Below, one piece after another: positions 47,371 to 58,432 of a stretch of DNA of 64,000 nt. The DNA comes from Datura wrightii (lineage: Eukaryota; Streptophyta; Magnoliopsida; Solanales; Solanaceae). Position numbers and translations under genes: made by a program. The notes below the pieces were generated by a model. The model saw only the letters and a program-made list of their open reading frames with translations, searched no databases and was not told the origin of the DNA. Numbering within the stretch: the stretch's first letter is position 1; each line of letters begins with the position of its first letter. The DNA lies in contig JASDFA010000010.1 in the NCBI GenBank assembly GCA_035772735.1, positions 129,273,001 through 129,337,000 of the forward strand. The letters are read 5' to 3'.

Positions 47371-47750
47371 AATATTCATGGATAATCTCACAACTCTAGA
47401 ATAAAGAAAATTACTCACTCATTCTCATTGTGAAAATGCAATATATTCTAATCATTCAACTTACGTAGAAGAAAGAAGAAATAAATTGTACAGATTTTCG
47501 CTTCACAATGCTGTAACCAGGGCAGATCCAAGAGGTTAGGAGGAGGTTCGCCTCGACAAAAATATTCATGGATAATCTCACAACTCTAGAATAAAGAAAA
47601 TTACTCACTCATTCTCGTTGTGAAAACTCAATTCATTCTAATCATTCAACTTGCATAAAAGAAAGAAGAAATAAATTGTACAGATCTTCGCTTCACAATG
47701 CTGTAACCAGGGCGGATCCAAGAGGTTGGGAGGAGGTTCGCCTTGGCAAA
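47371..47750. repeat. 190 bp tandem duplication
   Basis: Copy 1 (47371-47560) and copy 2 (47561-47750) both start AATATTCATGGATAATCTCA and end GGAGGAGGTTCGCCT..GCAAA. They differ at roughly ten positions, so the duplication is fairly young. Confidence 0.92.
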
Positions 47751-47949
47751 AATATTACACTATATATATAATATATATTTTTAAAAATTTTATGTATATA
47801 TATAGATTTTGAACCCTATAAATACAAAATTAGAGGTTGGTTTAGTGGTTTAGGGATTCAAAATTTACCTTGAGATTTCAAGTTCAAATCTTAAGCACTA
47901 TATTTTAATTTTTCGAACCTCTAATAAAAATTATGGATCCGCCATTGGC
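47706..47949. repeat. MITE-like element with GGATCCGCC ends and a tRNA-like core
   Basis: Left end CAGGGCGGATCCAAGAGGTT and right end ATTATGGATCCGCCATTGG are inverted partners. The interior at 47840-47890 has TGGTTTAGTGG (fits the Pol III A box TRGYNNARNNG) and 30 bases later AGTTCAAATCT (close to a B box). The first end is also present in the upstream copy of the 190 bp duplication. Confidence 0.5.
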
Positions 47950-48244
47950 TGAATACTCCTTGTGATCTTTGTTTGTCAAAACTGTGTCTAAAAATGTGTT
48001 TTGAGATGTATTTGTATTGTGTAAAATTAACGTTAGATCAAGATACCACATCTAGTTCAAAACTGACCTAAATTGGCCAAAAACCAACTTAGTGTAGCAT
48101 GCCGCTTGGCAAGCCATGTGCCACACCAAGTTAAAACTTTAGAGAGTTACAATTCTACAAGTTTTCTTGATTTTACACTGGTGTGGCGCAGAGGGATGCA
48201 CACTGTTTTATGACAAGGGGTTTCATCTGACACCACTTCGTTAA

Positions 48245-48328
48245 ATATATATATATATATATCTGTGTGTGTGTATGTGGGTGTGTGTATGTATGTATGT
48301 ATGTATGTATGTATGTATGTATGTATGC
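48245..48328. repeat. compound microsatellite (TA)n(TG)n(TATG)n
   Basis: TA run, then TGTGTG, then about ten TATG units. Confidence 0.92.
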
Positions 48329-48389
48329 ATATAATATAAAAAATAATAATACATCCATATACGTATATTAGTAAAGGACACCACTTAGC

Positions 48390-49004
48390 ACCAAGGGCTT
48401 CATGGTTTGCTAGTTAAGCTCCTCATTAATATTGCAATGCCTAGAGTTTGAACCTCGTTCGCAATAAATTTTTGCAATTTTTTTAAAAAAAATTTAAGAA
48501 CCAATTGATAAAAAATAGCAAGTTCTAAGTGAGACTAAAACCCCGACCACCTTTCCTACTAAGGATTAAACAAATCAGTTAACCTGGATTCGTTTTTATC
48601 CTATCACTCTCATTTTTGGGGATATTACCGAACTAGAACGGGTGGATCTCAATCCCACTCATCTAAGCCTCTGAGTCATAGTTGCGAACCTAACCATGTG
48701 ACCTTTAGACTGGGCTATTCTCTCATCACGACAACAACCTCTCACACCCTACCGCATGATATCATCTCCAACCGCTGGTATGCGAATTGGAAAATGTGTC
48801 ACCATCGGTGAGAGAATAAAATAATTTAATATTCAAGTTGAATCAAGCATGCATGACAGAAATGAAAGAACAAAAACATACTCCAACATGCCTTTGTAGT
48901 CTCTGGCTTATATATAGAGAGCTCTTCATATCTATAAAGAAAACTCTACTAAGACAATATAAAAGACTCATAAGACCTATGAACTTGGTGCTTTAATACC
49001 AAAT
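48390..49004 (-). other. LTR-element leader relic with degenerate primer site
   Basis: At about 48990-49003 the minus strand reads TTTGGTATTAAAGC, a decayed form of TGGTATCAGAGC, next to TGATGATCC..., which would be the inner LTR end. The rest up to 48540 has no open frame. It probably represents the 5' leader of a minus-strand element. Confidence 0.35.
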
Positions 49005-49005
49005 T

Positions 49006-49711
49006 ATGATGATCCAAAAATCTCCTACGCCAAAGGCACCTACACTCAACCTAGTAGGCAAGCCATTTTCATATTTTAGCATGCACAATGTGAATATAAA
49101 CAATGATAAGTTTTAAAACATGTTCTTAAATAATATAAGTGTGAAAATACAATATAAATACCCCCAAAGACATGGGGATATGAGTCAAGAGCACCTAAAT
49201 TGAAAATAATAGCAAAGGTATTGATCGACTCTAAAATAAAGTAGTGGCGAGTGTTGATCCGAAATACTTGCTTAAATAAATATAATTATCAACAGGTAAG
49301 TAACCAACATATAAGAGATGAACTACCTCCATAAACCAAATAAAATTTCATATTTAATCAAGTTGAACAAATAATCCTGATACTTTCCAAGAATTCAAGG
49401 GAATCAATCCAAAGAGCAATTCAACACGATTTCCCCTAAGAATCCAGTAATAAGTTTAAACCTCTCAATAAGATAAGATAGAAAGCAAAGCCACACAATA
49501 TAATATAACTTGTTGCTAGCTTGAAACCCGAGTCAACCATAATATCTAACAGAAAAAGATGAAATATAATGTGATGCAAGAAAAATGTTATGCAATGCAA
49601 TGGCCTCATGCAACAAGTATACCCACGTTTCTTCTACCAAGTAGACGCGATTCACAAGGGACTCACGAGGTCATACACTCACCATTTTATCAAGTAACCT
49701 TTTAGCGGGTA
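49006..49711 (-). repeat. possible LTR relic
   Basis: Starts TGATGATCCAAAAATCTCC beside the degenerate primer site. The right limit is set only by the next LTR-like start at 49712 (TGTAACACCC). No paired copy was found. Confidence 0.3.
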
Positions 49712-49963
49712 TGTAACACCCTAGAAATCGCTGAGACTAGCCCCTAGATTTAAAATTTGATCATGCAGAAAATTGAAAAAAAAGTCCTTAGTGCGAGTCA
49801 CAGTATGATTCGTGAGGAGGTGATACGAGTCGTACTAGGACTCATGAGATGAGGTTTCAAAGGGACAATAGAAATTAAGTAAACCACGGGTGATTCACAT
49901 AAGTTTTACTAGGGTAGTACGAGTCATACCATGATTTTTGATACAGGTTCAAGGAGTCTGTCA
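49712..49963 (+). repeat. LTR fragment, + orientation
   Basis: Starts TGTAACACCCTAG, an LTR-like 5' end, and continues with GAGTCGTAC-type motifs. It is interrupted at 49964 by an LTR in the opposite orientation. Confidence 0.35.
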
Positions 49964-52318
49964 TGTCATGCCCCGAGTCTACACCCTGGACGTAACATGG
50001 TACTTGAATCCACAAGTGACCCCAAGTCAACCCCTGGTCTATTATTCACTAGCATTCTGAGTAAACATGCACAAATGAACTTAAAATAATCGCATAAAAT
50101 ATTTAAGAAAGACAAATCTGAAAGTAAAAGTTCAAATCTTTAAATAACACTGAATAAACTGAAAGTCATGTCTGTCTGAAAGCCATCTAGCGGAGGAGTT
50201 ACTGGGACAAGCCCCTAGCTAAATCTAAGTTTAAATGAAGCTAATTAGTGACTGAAAGAAAGAAATTATGCCCTCGGATGATGAGGACTCATACTTCAAC
50301 TGGTGAGGTGGGATACTCTGAAATATGGCAGCTATCTGTATTGAGTCTAAGAACTTGTGACTGTATCATGAAATGATACAACATAAAAGTATGCGTCAGT
50401 ACTTTGAATGTACTGAGTATGTGAGGGAAACCTAACACAAGATAAGTACTACTAATACTGAATTGAGAAAACATGCAAGAATCAACTAAAACTGCTGAAC
50501 TGAATAATTGATATAACCGGGAAGGTCTGAAAGACCCTGTCTGGTGGTCTAGCTTGTTTTAAGTCTGATTCTGATCTGAAAGAGCTAAAGTGAACTAATA
50601 CGACATGAAATTACCAATTGCAATACTAAAAAAAGATACAACTAGTGGAGAACTGATATGGTCAAAAATGACCCTGACTGATGGTCATAAACATGTTCTA
50701 AGTCTGAGATACTGAGTCTGGACTACTGCACTGCACTGATTTGGACTGAAGGATCTGAGAGTAACTGCACTAACTAGTGGGAGAGACTATAACCGACATA
50801 TAACCATGTGAGCTAGACGTGGAGTCCGATGTACACACCCCGTCGGTAGGACCCAATATACCTTGTCAAGGTATAAAGACATGGACTTTGAAAATCACTG
50901 TAAAAAAGGGGGCCGTTAGGACAAGTAAATAAAACCTATAGTGGCAATGTAGTTCTGGAACCTGGGTGTGCTAGAACCCTGGATCTTTTGGTGCTAAGTC
51001 CTACTCCCACTATAATAACTCTATTACTGCTACTACTGACAAGAAGATGACTCGATACTGGCGTCCAAGACTATATTGACCCAGAGGTACTGTCAGAGAG
51101 TTCCCTAAGCATCTTATAGGACTAGATTTGGAAACTGAGTTCTAAGACTAGTCAGAGCTGCTTATCTAAAAGCTTCGTAACCGTCTAGAGAACCAACTGA
51201 TAGCTGAACTGGGGTCCGGGTGCTGGTCAAAGCTATAACTAAATTTCATGATTGCCTAATGGACCAAATAATTTGAGTTCTGAGTTTGAGTCTGATAACT
51301 TAGAGGCACCACTGACACCTCGAAAAGAAAACCTGGAGTCAAACTGATCAGCCGACATTTCTGACTAACACTGGATGTTCTAGTGCTTTAACTGAAACTG
51401 AACTGACAATTCTGAATAATACAGAGTATATAGACTTTTTGAATGAATCTGAATAACATACATGTAATTGAGTTTTTAACACATACAATTATTATAGAAG
51501 CCCCTAACTATGAAGGATGCAAATAATTCTCATGAATTTAAAGCTTAAGCCGCATTCTAATTTCTGACTTTTCAAAAGCTAGGGCAAATTTCTAAATTTA
51601 TGGAACAAACATCATTTTAGTTACAAATTGGTGGAAAATAGTTACAACTACCATATGATAGGATTCCACATGAAATAATCAAAGAACGATAGCAATATTC
51701 TCAAATTCGCAAACTCAAGGCTAGGCCTGAAAGTGAATAGAGGGAGAGTTTTGGGGGATGCAAGGGAGAACAATCTCCTTGATGAATTCCCACATTCCTG
51801 ATTGAACAATCTCTCTAAAGATCTTGAAGCTGCTGCACCTTGGAGAGGAACCCTATTTCTTGAGCCTTGAGAGAAGAAGGGAGAAGAAGAACTTACGATG
51901 GTTGTGAGAATAGTGAGAGGTTAGACTAGGAAAACTCCTTTAATATGACTCAAAAGAAGACTAAAATGACCTAGTTTTAGAGTTAGAAGCATAGAAAATT
52001 ACAAAAATAACCCTGGGAAAAATTTCTCAAAAATCTATCTGTCTGGTGCCACGGGTCGTACCATGACTTGTGGTGGCTTCCTATGGATCGTGGTATGCCA
52101 TTTGTGGCTTCTGGGAGGCTTAAAAAGGTTGCTGAAACTCCTGGTATGGGTGCCTGGTATGAGTCGTACCTTCATACCACGATTCGTACCAAGACTCGTA
52201 GTAACAGGGCTGGTCCAGTCCGCCAAACCTAACAACGCTTTACTAAACTAGCAATAATGTTTTACTCCGAACTCCGATTGATGTAAGGTTGGATCTGTTG
52301 GAATGAAGAATCAAAGGG
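49964..52318 (-). repeat. gypsy-type LTR relic, minus strand
   Basis: On the minus strand the left end reads ...GACTCGGGGCATGACA, resembling the LTR 3' end GGTGGGGCGTGACA at 60495. The interior has CCTACCGACGGGGTGTGTAC and other wording typical of plant gypsy LTRs. A segment around 50940-51010 is an inverted relative of 61715-61788. The right side stops at the truncated gypsy LTR at 52319. No coding sequence was found; frames at 52035-52251 are part of the LTR. Confidence 0.45.
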
Positions 52319-53127
52319 CTGGTTGTACTTTCCAACTTATGGGGGCCAGGTAAGGTTTTTGTTTGCTTTAGTTATTTATAAATTAGATTGTAAGAAGTCC
52401 TATTATTTAGGTATGATCTCTATCCCTTCATTTCAGTTATTCTCAGTTCTGTCTCTTTATTTCAGTCATTTACAATTATCGTCTTACATATTCAGTACAT
52501 ATTGTACTGATGCCCTTTCTGGGGTGCTGCATTACTTGCCTGCAGGTATGGATAGACGAAGAGCAGGTCCTTCTTAGCCTCTAGTCAGGATTAGTAGAAG
52601 AGTTGGCTCCTTTCTTTCAGAGCTTATAGATAGAATGTTTATTGTTTTTTGATTGTACAGTTTATGGGTAGGTCGGTGCCCTGTCCCGACCATCATATTA
52701 CTCCTAGAGGCTTGTAGATTGTTTCTATTTCTCTATGGTTAGATGTTATTGGCCGTATGGGGCCCATATATGTTTTAGTTTACATGTTGGCTATGTGGGG
52801 CTTTGTTTAGCTGATAGATTAGCGGCCTTGTCGGCCATAGATTAGCGTAGCACCGAATTTTCTTTACAGTCATAACTAGATATCATGGTGGTCTTGTCCA
52901 CCCGCATAGGATTCTCTGTTATTTCCTGGTTCTGGTTAGCTGTTTTTCTTTACAGGTGGCTATAAGGCCTTGTCGGTCGGGGGTTGTATTTACAGCCGAG
53001 ATATAGCCTTTTGTTTTCTTGATTTGGGAATTAGGCCTGCACCAGGAGTGCACAGTCCTAGTTAAGCCAGTTCAGATCCTAGTAGGACACCAAGTGCCAG
53101 TCATGCCTCCCAAGGTGGGGCGAGACA
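52319..53127 (+). repeat. 5' LTR of the gypsy element, truncated
   Basis: Matches 59691-60495 closely from GGTTGTAC...GGGGGCCAGGTAAGG to CAAGGTGGGGCG.GACA. The U3 part with the promoter is absent. Confidence 0.9.
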
Positions 53128-53130
53128 AAC

Positions 53131-53142
53131 TCTGTATCAGAG
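53131..53142 (+). other. primer binding site of the gypsy element
   Basis: TCTGTATCAGAGC lies a few bases after the LTR end; it is the usual TGGTATCAGAGC with one base lost. Confidence 0.75.
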
Positions 53143-53345
53143 CAGGTCGTATCCCAGGGAGTCTGCAAGCCGTGCTAAGTAGAGTCTTGTCTATGGATGT
53201 GTAGTGCACAACATTCTATAGGCAGGAGGCTACGAGGCATGATAGGATGGTTACTCTTTCTTCTTATCTAGTCGTACTATAGAGCTGTACAATATAGGGT
53301 TGAGTCCCTAAGATTACCATATCATATTCTTTTATCTATAGAGAA

Positions 53346-54560
53346 ATGGCAGACCCGCGACACACCACGACTGGTAGGAGATTGGATGTTGCAACAGGGG
53401 GAGGCACTAGCAGGGTGCTTGAGTCAGAGTCAGCCTGATCTGAGGGCGACAGAGAGACTTCATCTCAGTCTCCCCAGCACTCTCCACTATGCCAGGAGCC
53501 GCTCGGAGTGGCAAATCGGATGACACCTTCTCCATCAGTCTCTATACCGGCACCATAGGATCATGAGGTTAGAAGTTCTGTTGTTATTCTAGCTCAGATG
53601 ATGGCTGCACAACATCATCCAGTGGTGCCGGTGGTCACAGAGTCCTTAGGAGGACCTGGTATTTTGAGGGTCCGGGAGTTTCTTGCACTGAGTCCCCCGT
53701 AGTTCACCAGAACGGATCGGGCGGAGGATCCTCAGGATTTCTTGGATCAGATGCAACGAATTTTCAGGGTAATGCATGCTACACTTGCAGAGTCAGTTGA
53801 GTTAGCGGTATTCCATCTACAGGTCATCGCAGTACTATGGTATGAGAGTTGGGAGAGGTACCGAGGGAGAGGTGCTTCCCCTCCAACTTGGCACAACTTC
53901 TCAGAGGCTTTCCTGGATCACTACCTGCCACGAAAAATCCGACAGGCCCGGGTTGATTAGTTTCTACATTTAGAACATGGGTCGATGAGTGTCTTGGAAT
54001 TAGCTATGAGGTTCGACTCCTTGGCTCGATATGTGCCGGCTTTTATAGATATCATACCGGCTAGGGTGCACCGGTTTATTATGAGGCTGAATTTGGAATA
54101 TGTGGAGACTTGTATTACGGCCACTCTGCGAGAGGACATGGATATTGCCCGCGTTCAAGCTTTTTCTCAGAATATTGAAGGGATCAGATAGTGGCAACGG
54201 GAGATAAGAAGGGCAAATCAGGAGAAGCGCTGCCGAGCAAGACCTAGTGACATGAAGGCGGAGTCCCAGGGTGGACCCAAGCCATGATTTTCAGACAGAC
54301 CACCCAGACCCCCACCCCCACCACAGCAGAAGGGGAGTGGATCTGGTCATCGGAGCCAGTTAGGGCCTGGTGGGAGCTCTCGATCAGCAGGTTCACAACA
54401 GCAGAGAGGAGCTGAGCAGAGCAAATTTACTGTACCACTTTGCCCTATCTGTAGCTGACGTCTCTTCGGGGAATGCAGGTATGGTTCCACAGCATGTTAT
54501 ACCTTTGGACAGGAGGGTCATTAGATGAGAGACTGTCCAGCCAGGGGTCAGAGTGATTGG
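53346..54560 (+). pseudogene. gypsy gag, broken
   Basis: Starts ATG at 53346 (MADPRHTTTG). Frames at 53742-53960 and 53985-54191 carry the capsid core (LDQMQRIFRVMHA, then FLDHYLPRKIRQARVD), and about 54492-54540 holds a zinc knuckle in which the second cysteine is replaced (CYTFGQEGH..RDC). In-frame stops at 53436, 53700, 53958, 54189, 54285 and 54456 interrupt it. Gag would coat the element RNA. Confidence 0.85.
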
Positions 54561-54639
54561 GACCAACAGGATAGATCTTCAATAGCGTCACGTGCCCCGG
54601 CATCCCCAGTAGGGTGTAGGCCCTCCGCTCCACCTGGCA

Positions 54640-55298
54640 GAGGCCGAGGCAGACCAGGGGCCTCTAGCTCAGGTACCTGTCCAAATTTCACTTATGCTTT
54701 ACTGGGACGACTGGAGTCAGAGTTGTTGCCAGATGTGGTGTCAGGTATGCTGGACATTTGCTCTCATTCTGTTTATGTATAGATAGATCTAGGATCCACC
54801 TTGTCTTATGTTACACCATTAGTAGCCCAAAAGTTTAGTATTACGCCAGAATCGCTTTAGTGACCTTTTTCAGTGTCTACACCCGTTGGTGACTCTATCA
54901 TAGAAAAGGGTCTACCGAGGATGCATAGTAGAGGTTGTTGGTCATCAGACTTTAGCAGATTTCATAGAACTAGAAATGATTGATTTTGATGCAATTATGG
55001 GTATGGATTGGCTGGCGCCATGCTATGCCAATGTGAATGTTGGACCAAGACTGTCCGATTCCACTTTCCAGGGGAGGTTGTACGGGAGTGTAAGGGTAGT
55101 GCAACCACTCCAAAAGGTAGGTTTATTTCCTATCTTCGGGTGAGAAAATTGATAGCGGAAGGATGTATTTATCATATTGTCAGGGTTCAAGATGTCCAAG
55201 AAGAATCTACGCCTCTTCAGTCTATTCCAGTAGTCTATGAATTTCCAGATGAACTTCCTGGTATTCCCCCCAGAATGAGAGATCAATTTTGCAATTGA
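54640..55298 (+). pseudogene. gypsy aspartic protease region, broken
   Basis: A segment with IDLGSTLSYV (about 54784-54813) is the protease active site; the family has D-(S/T/P)-G at this place, and here it reads DLG. It leads through MGMDWLA (about 54996) and a conserved pre-RT segment (VVYEFPDELPGIPP, about 55230-55270). A frameshift near 55285 separates it from the reverse transcriptase. Confidence 0.8.
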
Positions 55299-55329
55299 TT
55301 TATTACCAGGTACTTAGCCTATATCTATT

Positions 55330-55860
55330 CCTCCGTACAGAATGGCTCCTGCTGAGCTCAAAAAATTAAAGGAGCAGTTAAAAGATCTATTAGATAAGGG
55401 CTTTATTAGGGCAAGTACTTTACCGTGGGGTGTACCAGTACTATTTGTGAGGAAGAAGGATGGCTCCCTACCTATGTGTATAGATTACCGACAGCTGAAT
55501 AAAGTCACTATCAAGAACAAATACCCACGTCCCAGAATAGATGACTTGTTTGATCAGTTACAAGGGGAAAAGTATATGGACTCAAAAATTGGCTTAAGGT
55601 CAGGGTACCATTAGGTTCGGGTTCACGAGAGGGATATTCCAAAGACTGCTTTCAGGACCAGGTATGGCTACTTTGAATTTCTAGTCATGTCGTTCGGGCT
55701 GACGAATGCGCTAGTAGTGTTCATGGACTTGATGAACAACATCTTCAGACCGTATATGGATCCGTTTGTGATAGTATTTATTAATGATATTTTGGTATAT
55801 TCCTATTCAGAGGCAGATACCGAGATTACCTACGAACAGTGCTCCAAACTCTAAGGAATC
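55330..55860 (+). pseudogene. gypsy reverse transcriptase, catalytic box altered
   Basis: Frames read YRMAPAELKKLKEQLKDLL, then GVPVLFVRKKDGS and CIDYRQLNKVT, the conserved fingers of gypsy reverse transcriptase. The palm box, YIDD in the family, reads FIND (55777-55788): the first catalytic aspartate is asparagine. A TAG at 55612 and a frame break near 55810 also interrupt it. Confidence 0.88.
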
Positions 55861-56605
55861 GCCAACTGTATGCAAAGTTTCTAAATGTGAATTTTGGCTT
55901 AATTCAGTGGCCTTTTCGGGCCACATTTTGTCAGATGCTGGTATACAGGTAGATTCGCAGAAGATTGAAGCAGTAAAAATATGGCCGAGACCTACCACTC
56001 CGACTGAGGTACGTATTTTGGGGCTAGCCGGGTATTATAGAAGGTTTGTGGAAGAATTTTCTACCTTAGCAGCGCCTTTGACCAAGTTAACTCAAAAAGC
56101 AGCTAAATTTCACTGGACTGAAGCATGTGAATAGAGCTTCCAGGAGTTGAAAAACAGATTGACCTCAACACCAGTATTAGCCTCGCTAGAAGGAGTAGAG
56201 GGTTATGCAGTGTACTGTGATGCTTCAGGCGTCTGGTTAGGATGTGTTCTGATGCAACATGGTAATGTAATTGCTTAAGCTTCCAGGAAGTTGAGGAAGC
56301 ATGAGAAGAACTACCCCACCCATGATTTGGAGTTGGCCGTGGTAATTCATGCCTTGAAAATATGGAGGAACTATTTGTATGGCGTTCATGCAGATATTTT
56401 TACTGATCATAAGAGCCTCCAGTACATTTTCACATAGAAAGAGTTGAATCTTCGGCAGCGTCGCTGGTTAGAGCTGTTGAAAGATTGTGATGTGAATATT
56501 TTATATCACCCAGGGAGAGCTAATGTTGTAGCAGATGCCCTCAGTCGCAAATCCATGGGAAGTTTGGCATATTTGAAACCCGAACAGAGGGAACTGGCTT
56601 GAAAA
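55861..56605 (+). pseudogene. gypsy thumb/RNase H region, broken
   Basis: Contains CEFWL..VAFSGHILS (thumb), LAGYYRRFVEEFS, and RNase H motifs (YCDASG, HDLELAVVIHALK.W, TDHKSLQY, NVVADALSRK). Stops occur at 56132, 56276, 56435 and 56600. Confidence 0.87.
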
Positions 56606-57570
56606 TTGCATCAGTTAGCCAGTTTGGCTGTCCGTATAGTAGAATCAGGAAACAGCGGAGCAGTAATTCAGAATACGACAATATCATCATTGGTTGTGAA
56701 AGTGAAAGAACGACAGTACAAAGACCCTAACCTGGTTCAGCTCAGAGATAAGGCTCAGCGAGGGAAGATAGCAGATTTCAAGGTAACTGAAGACAGAGTT
56801 TTGAGATATAGGGATCGCCTCTGTGTTCCGGACGCGGCAGGACTTCGCCAGGAAATTATGGGCGAGGTGAATTATTTCCATTACTCTCTTCACCCAGGTT
56901 CCACAAAGATGTATCATGATATAAAAGAGATTTACTGGTGGCCGGGAATGAAAAAGGAGGTAGCAGAATTTGTAGCACAATGTCCTAATTGCCAACAGGT
57001 GAAGGCTGAACATCAAAAACCCGGCGGACTGACACAGGAGATAGCAGTGCCTATGTGGAAATGGGAGGCAATTAATATGGACTTTGTAACAAGGTCACCT
57101 CGTACCAGGTGTAAATTTGATTCTATCTGGGTGATTGTCGATAGGCAAACGAAGTCGGCCTATTTTTTGCCAGCCAGGGCTACCTTCTCAGCCGAGGACT
57201 ATGCTGAATTATATATCAGGGAAATAGTTCGATTACATGGTGTTCCAGTATCAATTATTTCTGACAGAGGGGCGCAGTTCACAGCTAAATTTTGGAAATC
57301 CTTCCAGAAGGGTCTGGGGACATAGGTTAACCTGAGTACAGCCTTCCATCCTCAAACAGACGGGCAGGCAGAACGTACAATTCAAACGCTTGAGTATATG
57401 TTACGAGTGTGTGTGCTGGATTTTGGGGGCAGCTGGGATGAAATTTACCCCTTATTGAGTTTGCATACAATAACAATTATCACTCGGCAATCCATATGGC
57501 ACCTTATGAATCCTTATATGGGTGAAAGTGCAGATCTCCAGTTGGTTAGTTCGAAGTTGGAGAGTCAGAA
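56606..57570 (+). pseudogene. gypsy integrase, broken
   Basis: The longest frame (56606-57325, 239 residues) holds the HHCC zinc-binding domain (HYSLHPGSTKMYHD...CPNCQQVK) and the first two acidic residues of the DDE core (MDFVT and SDRGAQFT). A TAG at 57323 separates it from the third (FHPQTDGQAERT, after 57330). Further stops are at 57533 and 57547. Confidence 0.9.
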
Positions 57571-57585
57571 TTAATTAGACCAGAC

Positions 57586-58105
57586 ATGATCCATCAGTCA
57601 GAGGAGAAAGTGAAGCTCATCAGAGAACGCCTGTTGATAGCTCAGAATCGCCAGAAATCTTATGCAGATGTACAGTGTAGGAACTTGGCGTTCAATATAA
57701 ATGACTGGGTGTTTCTGAAAGTCTCGCCAATGAAGGGCGTAATGAGGTTTGGCAAAAGGGATAAGCTTAGCCCAAGGTTTATTGGGACATATCAAATACT
57801 CCGGAGAATAGGTCAGGTGGCATACGAGCTAGAATTGCCTTAAGAATTGGACCCGTTCATTCGGTCTTTCATGCGTTGATGCTACGAAAGTGCATAGGGG
57901 ATCCGTCCCGAGTTGTGCCAGTTGAGGATGTCCAAGTCACTGAGGAGTTAGCCTATGAAGATGTTCCATTAGCTATATTGGATCGACAGGTTCGTAGGTT
58001 AAGGACTTAGGACGTTGCCTCTATTAAAGTACTATGGAGAATAGAGAAGAGATGACCTGGGAAGCTGAGGACGACATGAAATCCATATATCCTCATTTGT
58101 TTTAG
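57586..58105 (+). pseudogene. gypsy integrase C-terminal domain and chromodomain-like tail
   Basis: The frame 57586-57843 carries the GPY/F-type region (VFLKVSPMKGVMRFGKRDKLSPRFIGTY). After a frame change the tail reads MLRKCIGDPS, EDVQVTEEL and KVLWR, ending in WEAEDDMKS. A tail of this form is typical of plant chromoviruses, where it directs integration into heterochromatin. Confidence 0.8.
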
Positions 58106-58419
58106 AGAATAGAGAAGGACTTATGGTTTGTGTCGTATATATTAGTGTAGTAAGCTTGAAATAAGAAAATGAAATAGGAACAATCGCGATGGTCGTGCCG
58201 AAAAAATGTCCAATACAACCCATGACTTGACCCCAACCTTGTTGTGAAATGGTTGTTAAAGTAGTATGTGAAGTACCTATGTTGGACTTTTCTGCATTTC
58301 AGGATTTTTGGATAGTCCATATTACTGGTGAGACTCTGCCGAAATGTTTCCAGGATAAATAGTTAAAAAGGGATAAGACTCCTGTAAGCTAAAGTTAACA
58401 TTTGAGGACGAATGTTTCT

Positions 58420-58432
58420 AAGGGGGGAAGGA
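58420..58432 (+). other. polypurine tract of the gypsy element
   Basis: AAGGGGGGAAGGA abuts the 3' LTR. Confidence 0.85.

Larger units (their letters stand above)
46729..47963. repeat. composite LTR-like segment between 12 bp direct repeats
   Basis: The word AATACTCCTTGT occurs at 46729-46740 and 47952-47963. Between them, 46741-46830 carries GCAAGTGTACCTTT...TCGTTCCCACGAGGACTTT, close in style to the LTR at 61789 (GCAAGTGCATG...CGATCCCACAGGGACTGA). The rest holds a 190 bp tandem duplication and a MITE with GGCGGATCC/GGATCCGCC ends. This looks like a degraded LTR with a later insertion; the direct repeat is longer than an LTR target duplication, so its origin is open. Confidence 0.4.

Noticed and set aside
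48173..48358. 61-codon minus-strand frame
   Set aside because: It is translation of the (TATG)n microsatellite (repeated Tyr/Ile/His/Thr).
52063..52251. Overlapping frames on both strands before the gypsy element
   Set aside because: They lie in the LTR relic's palindromic block; the open state reflects inverted words, not coding.
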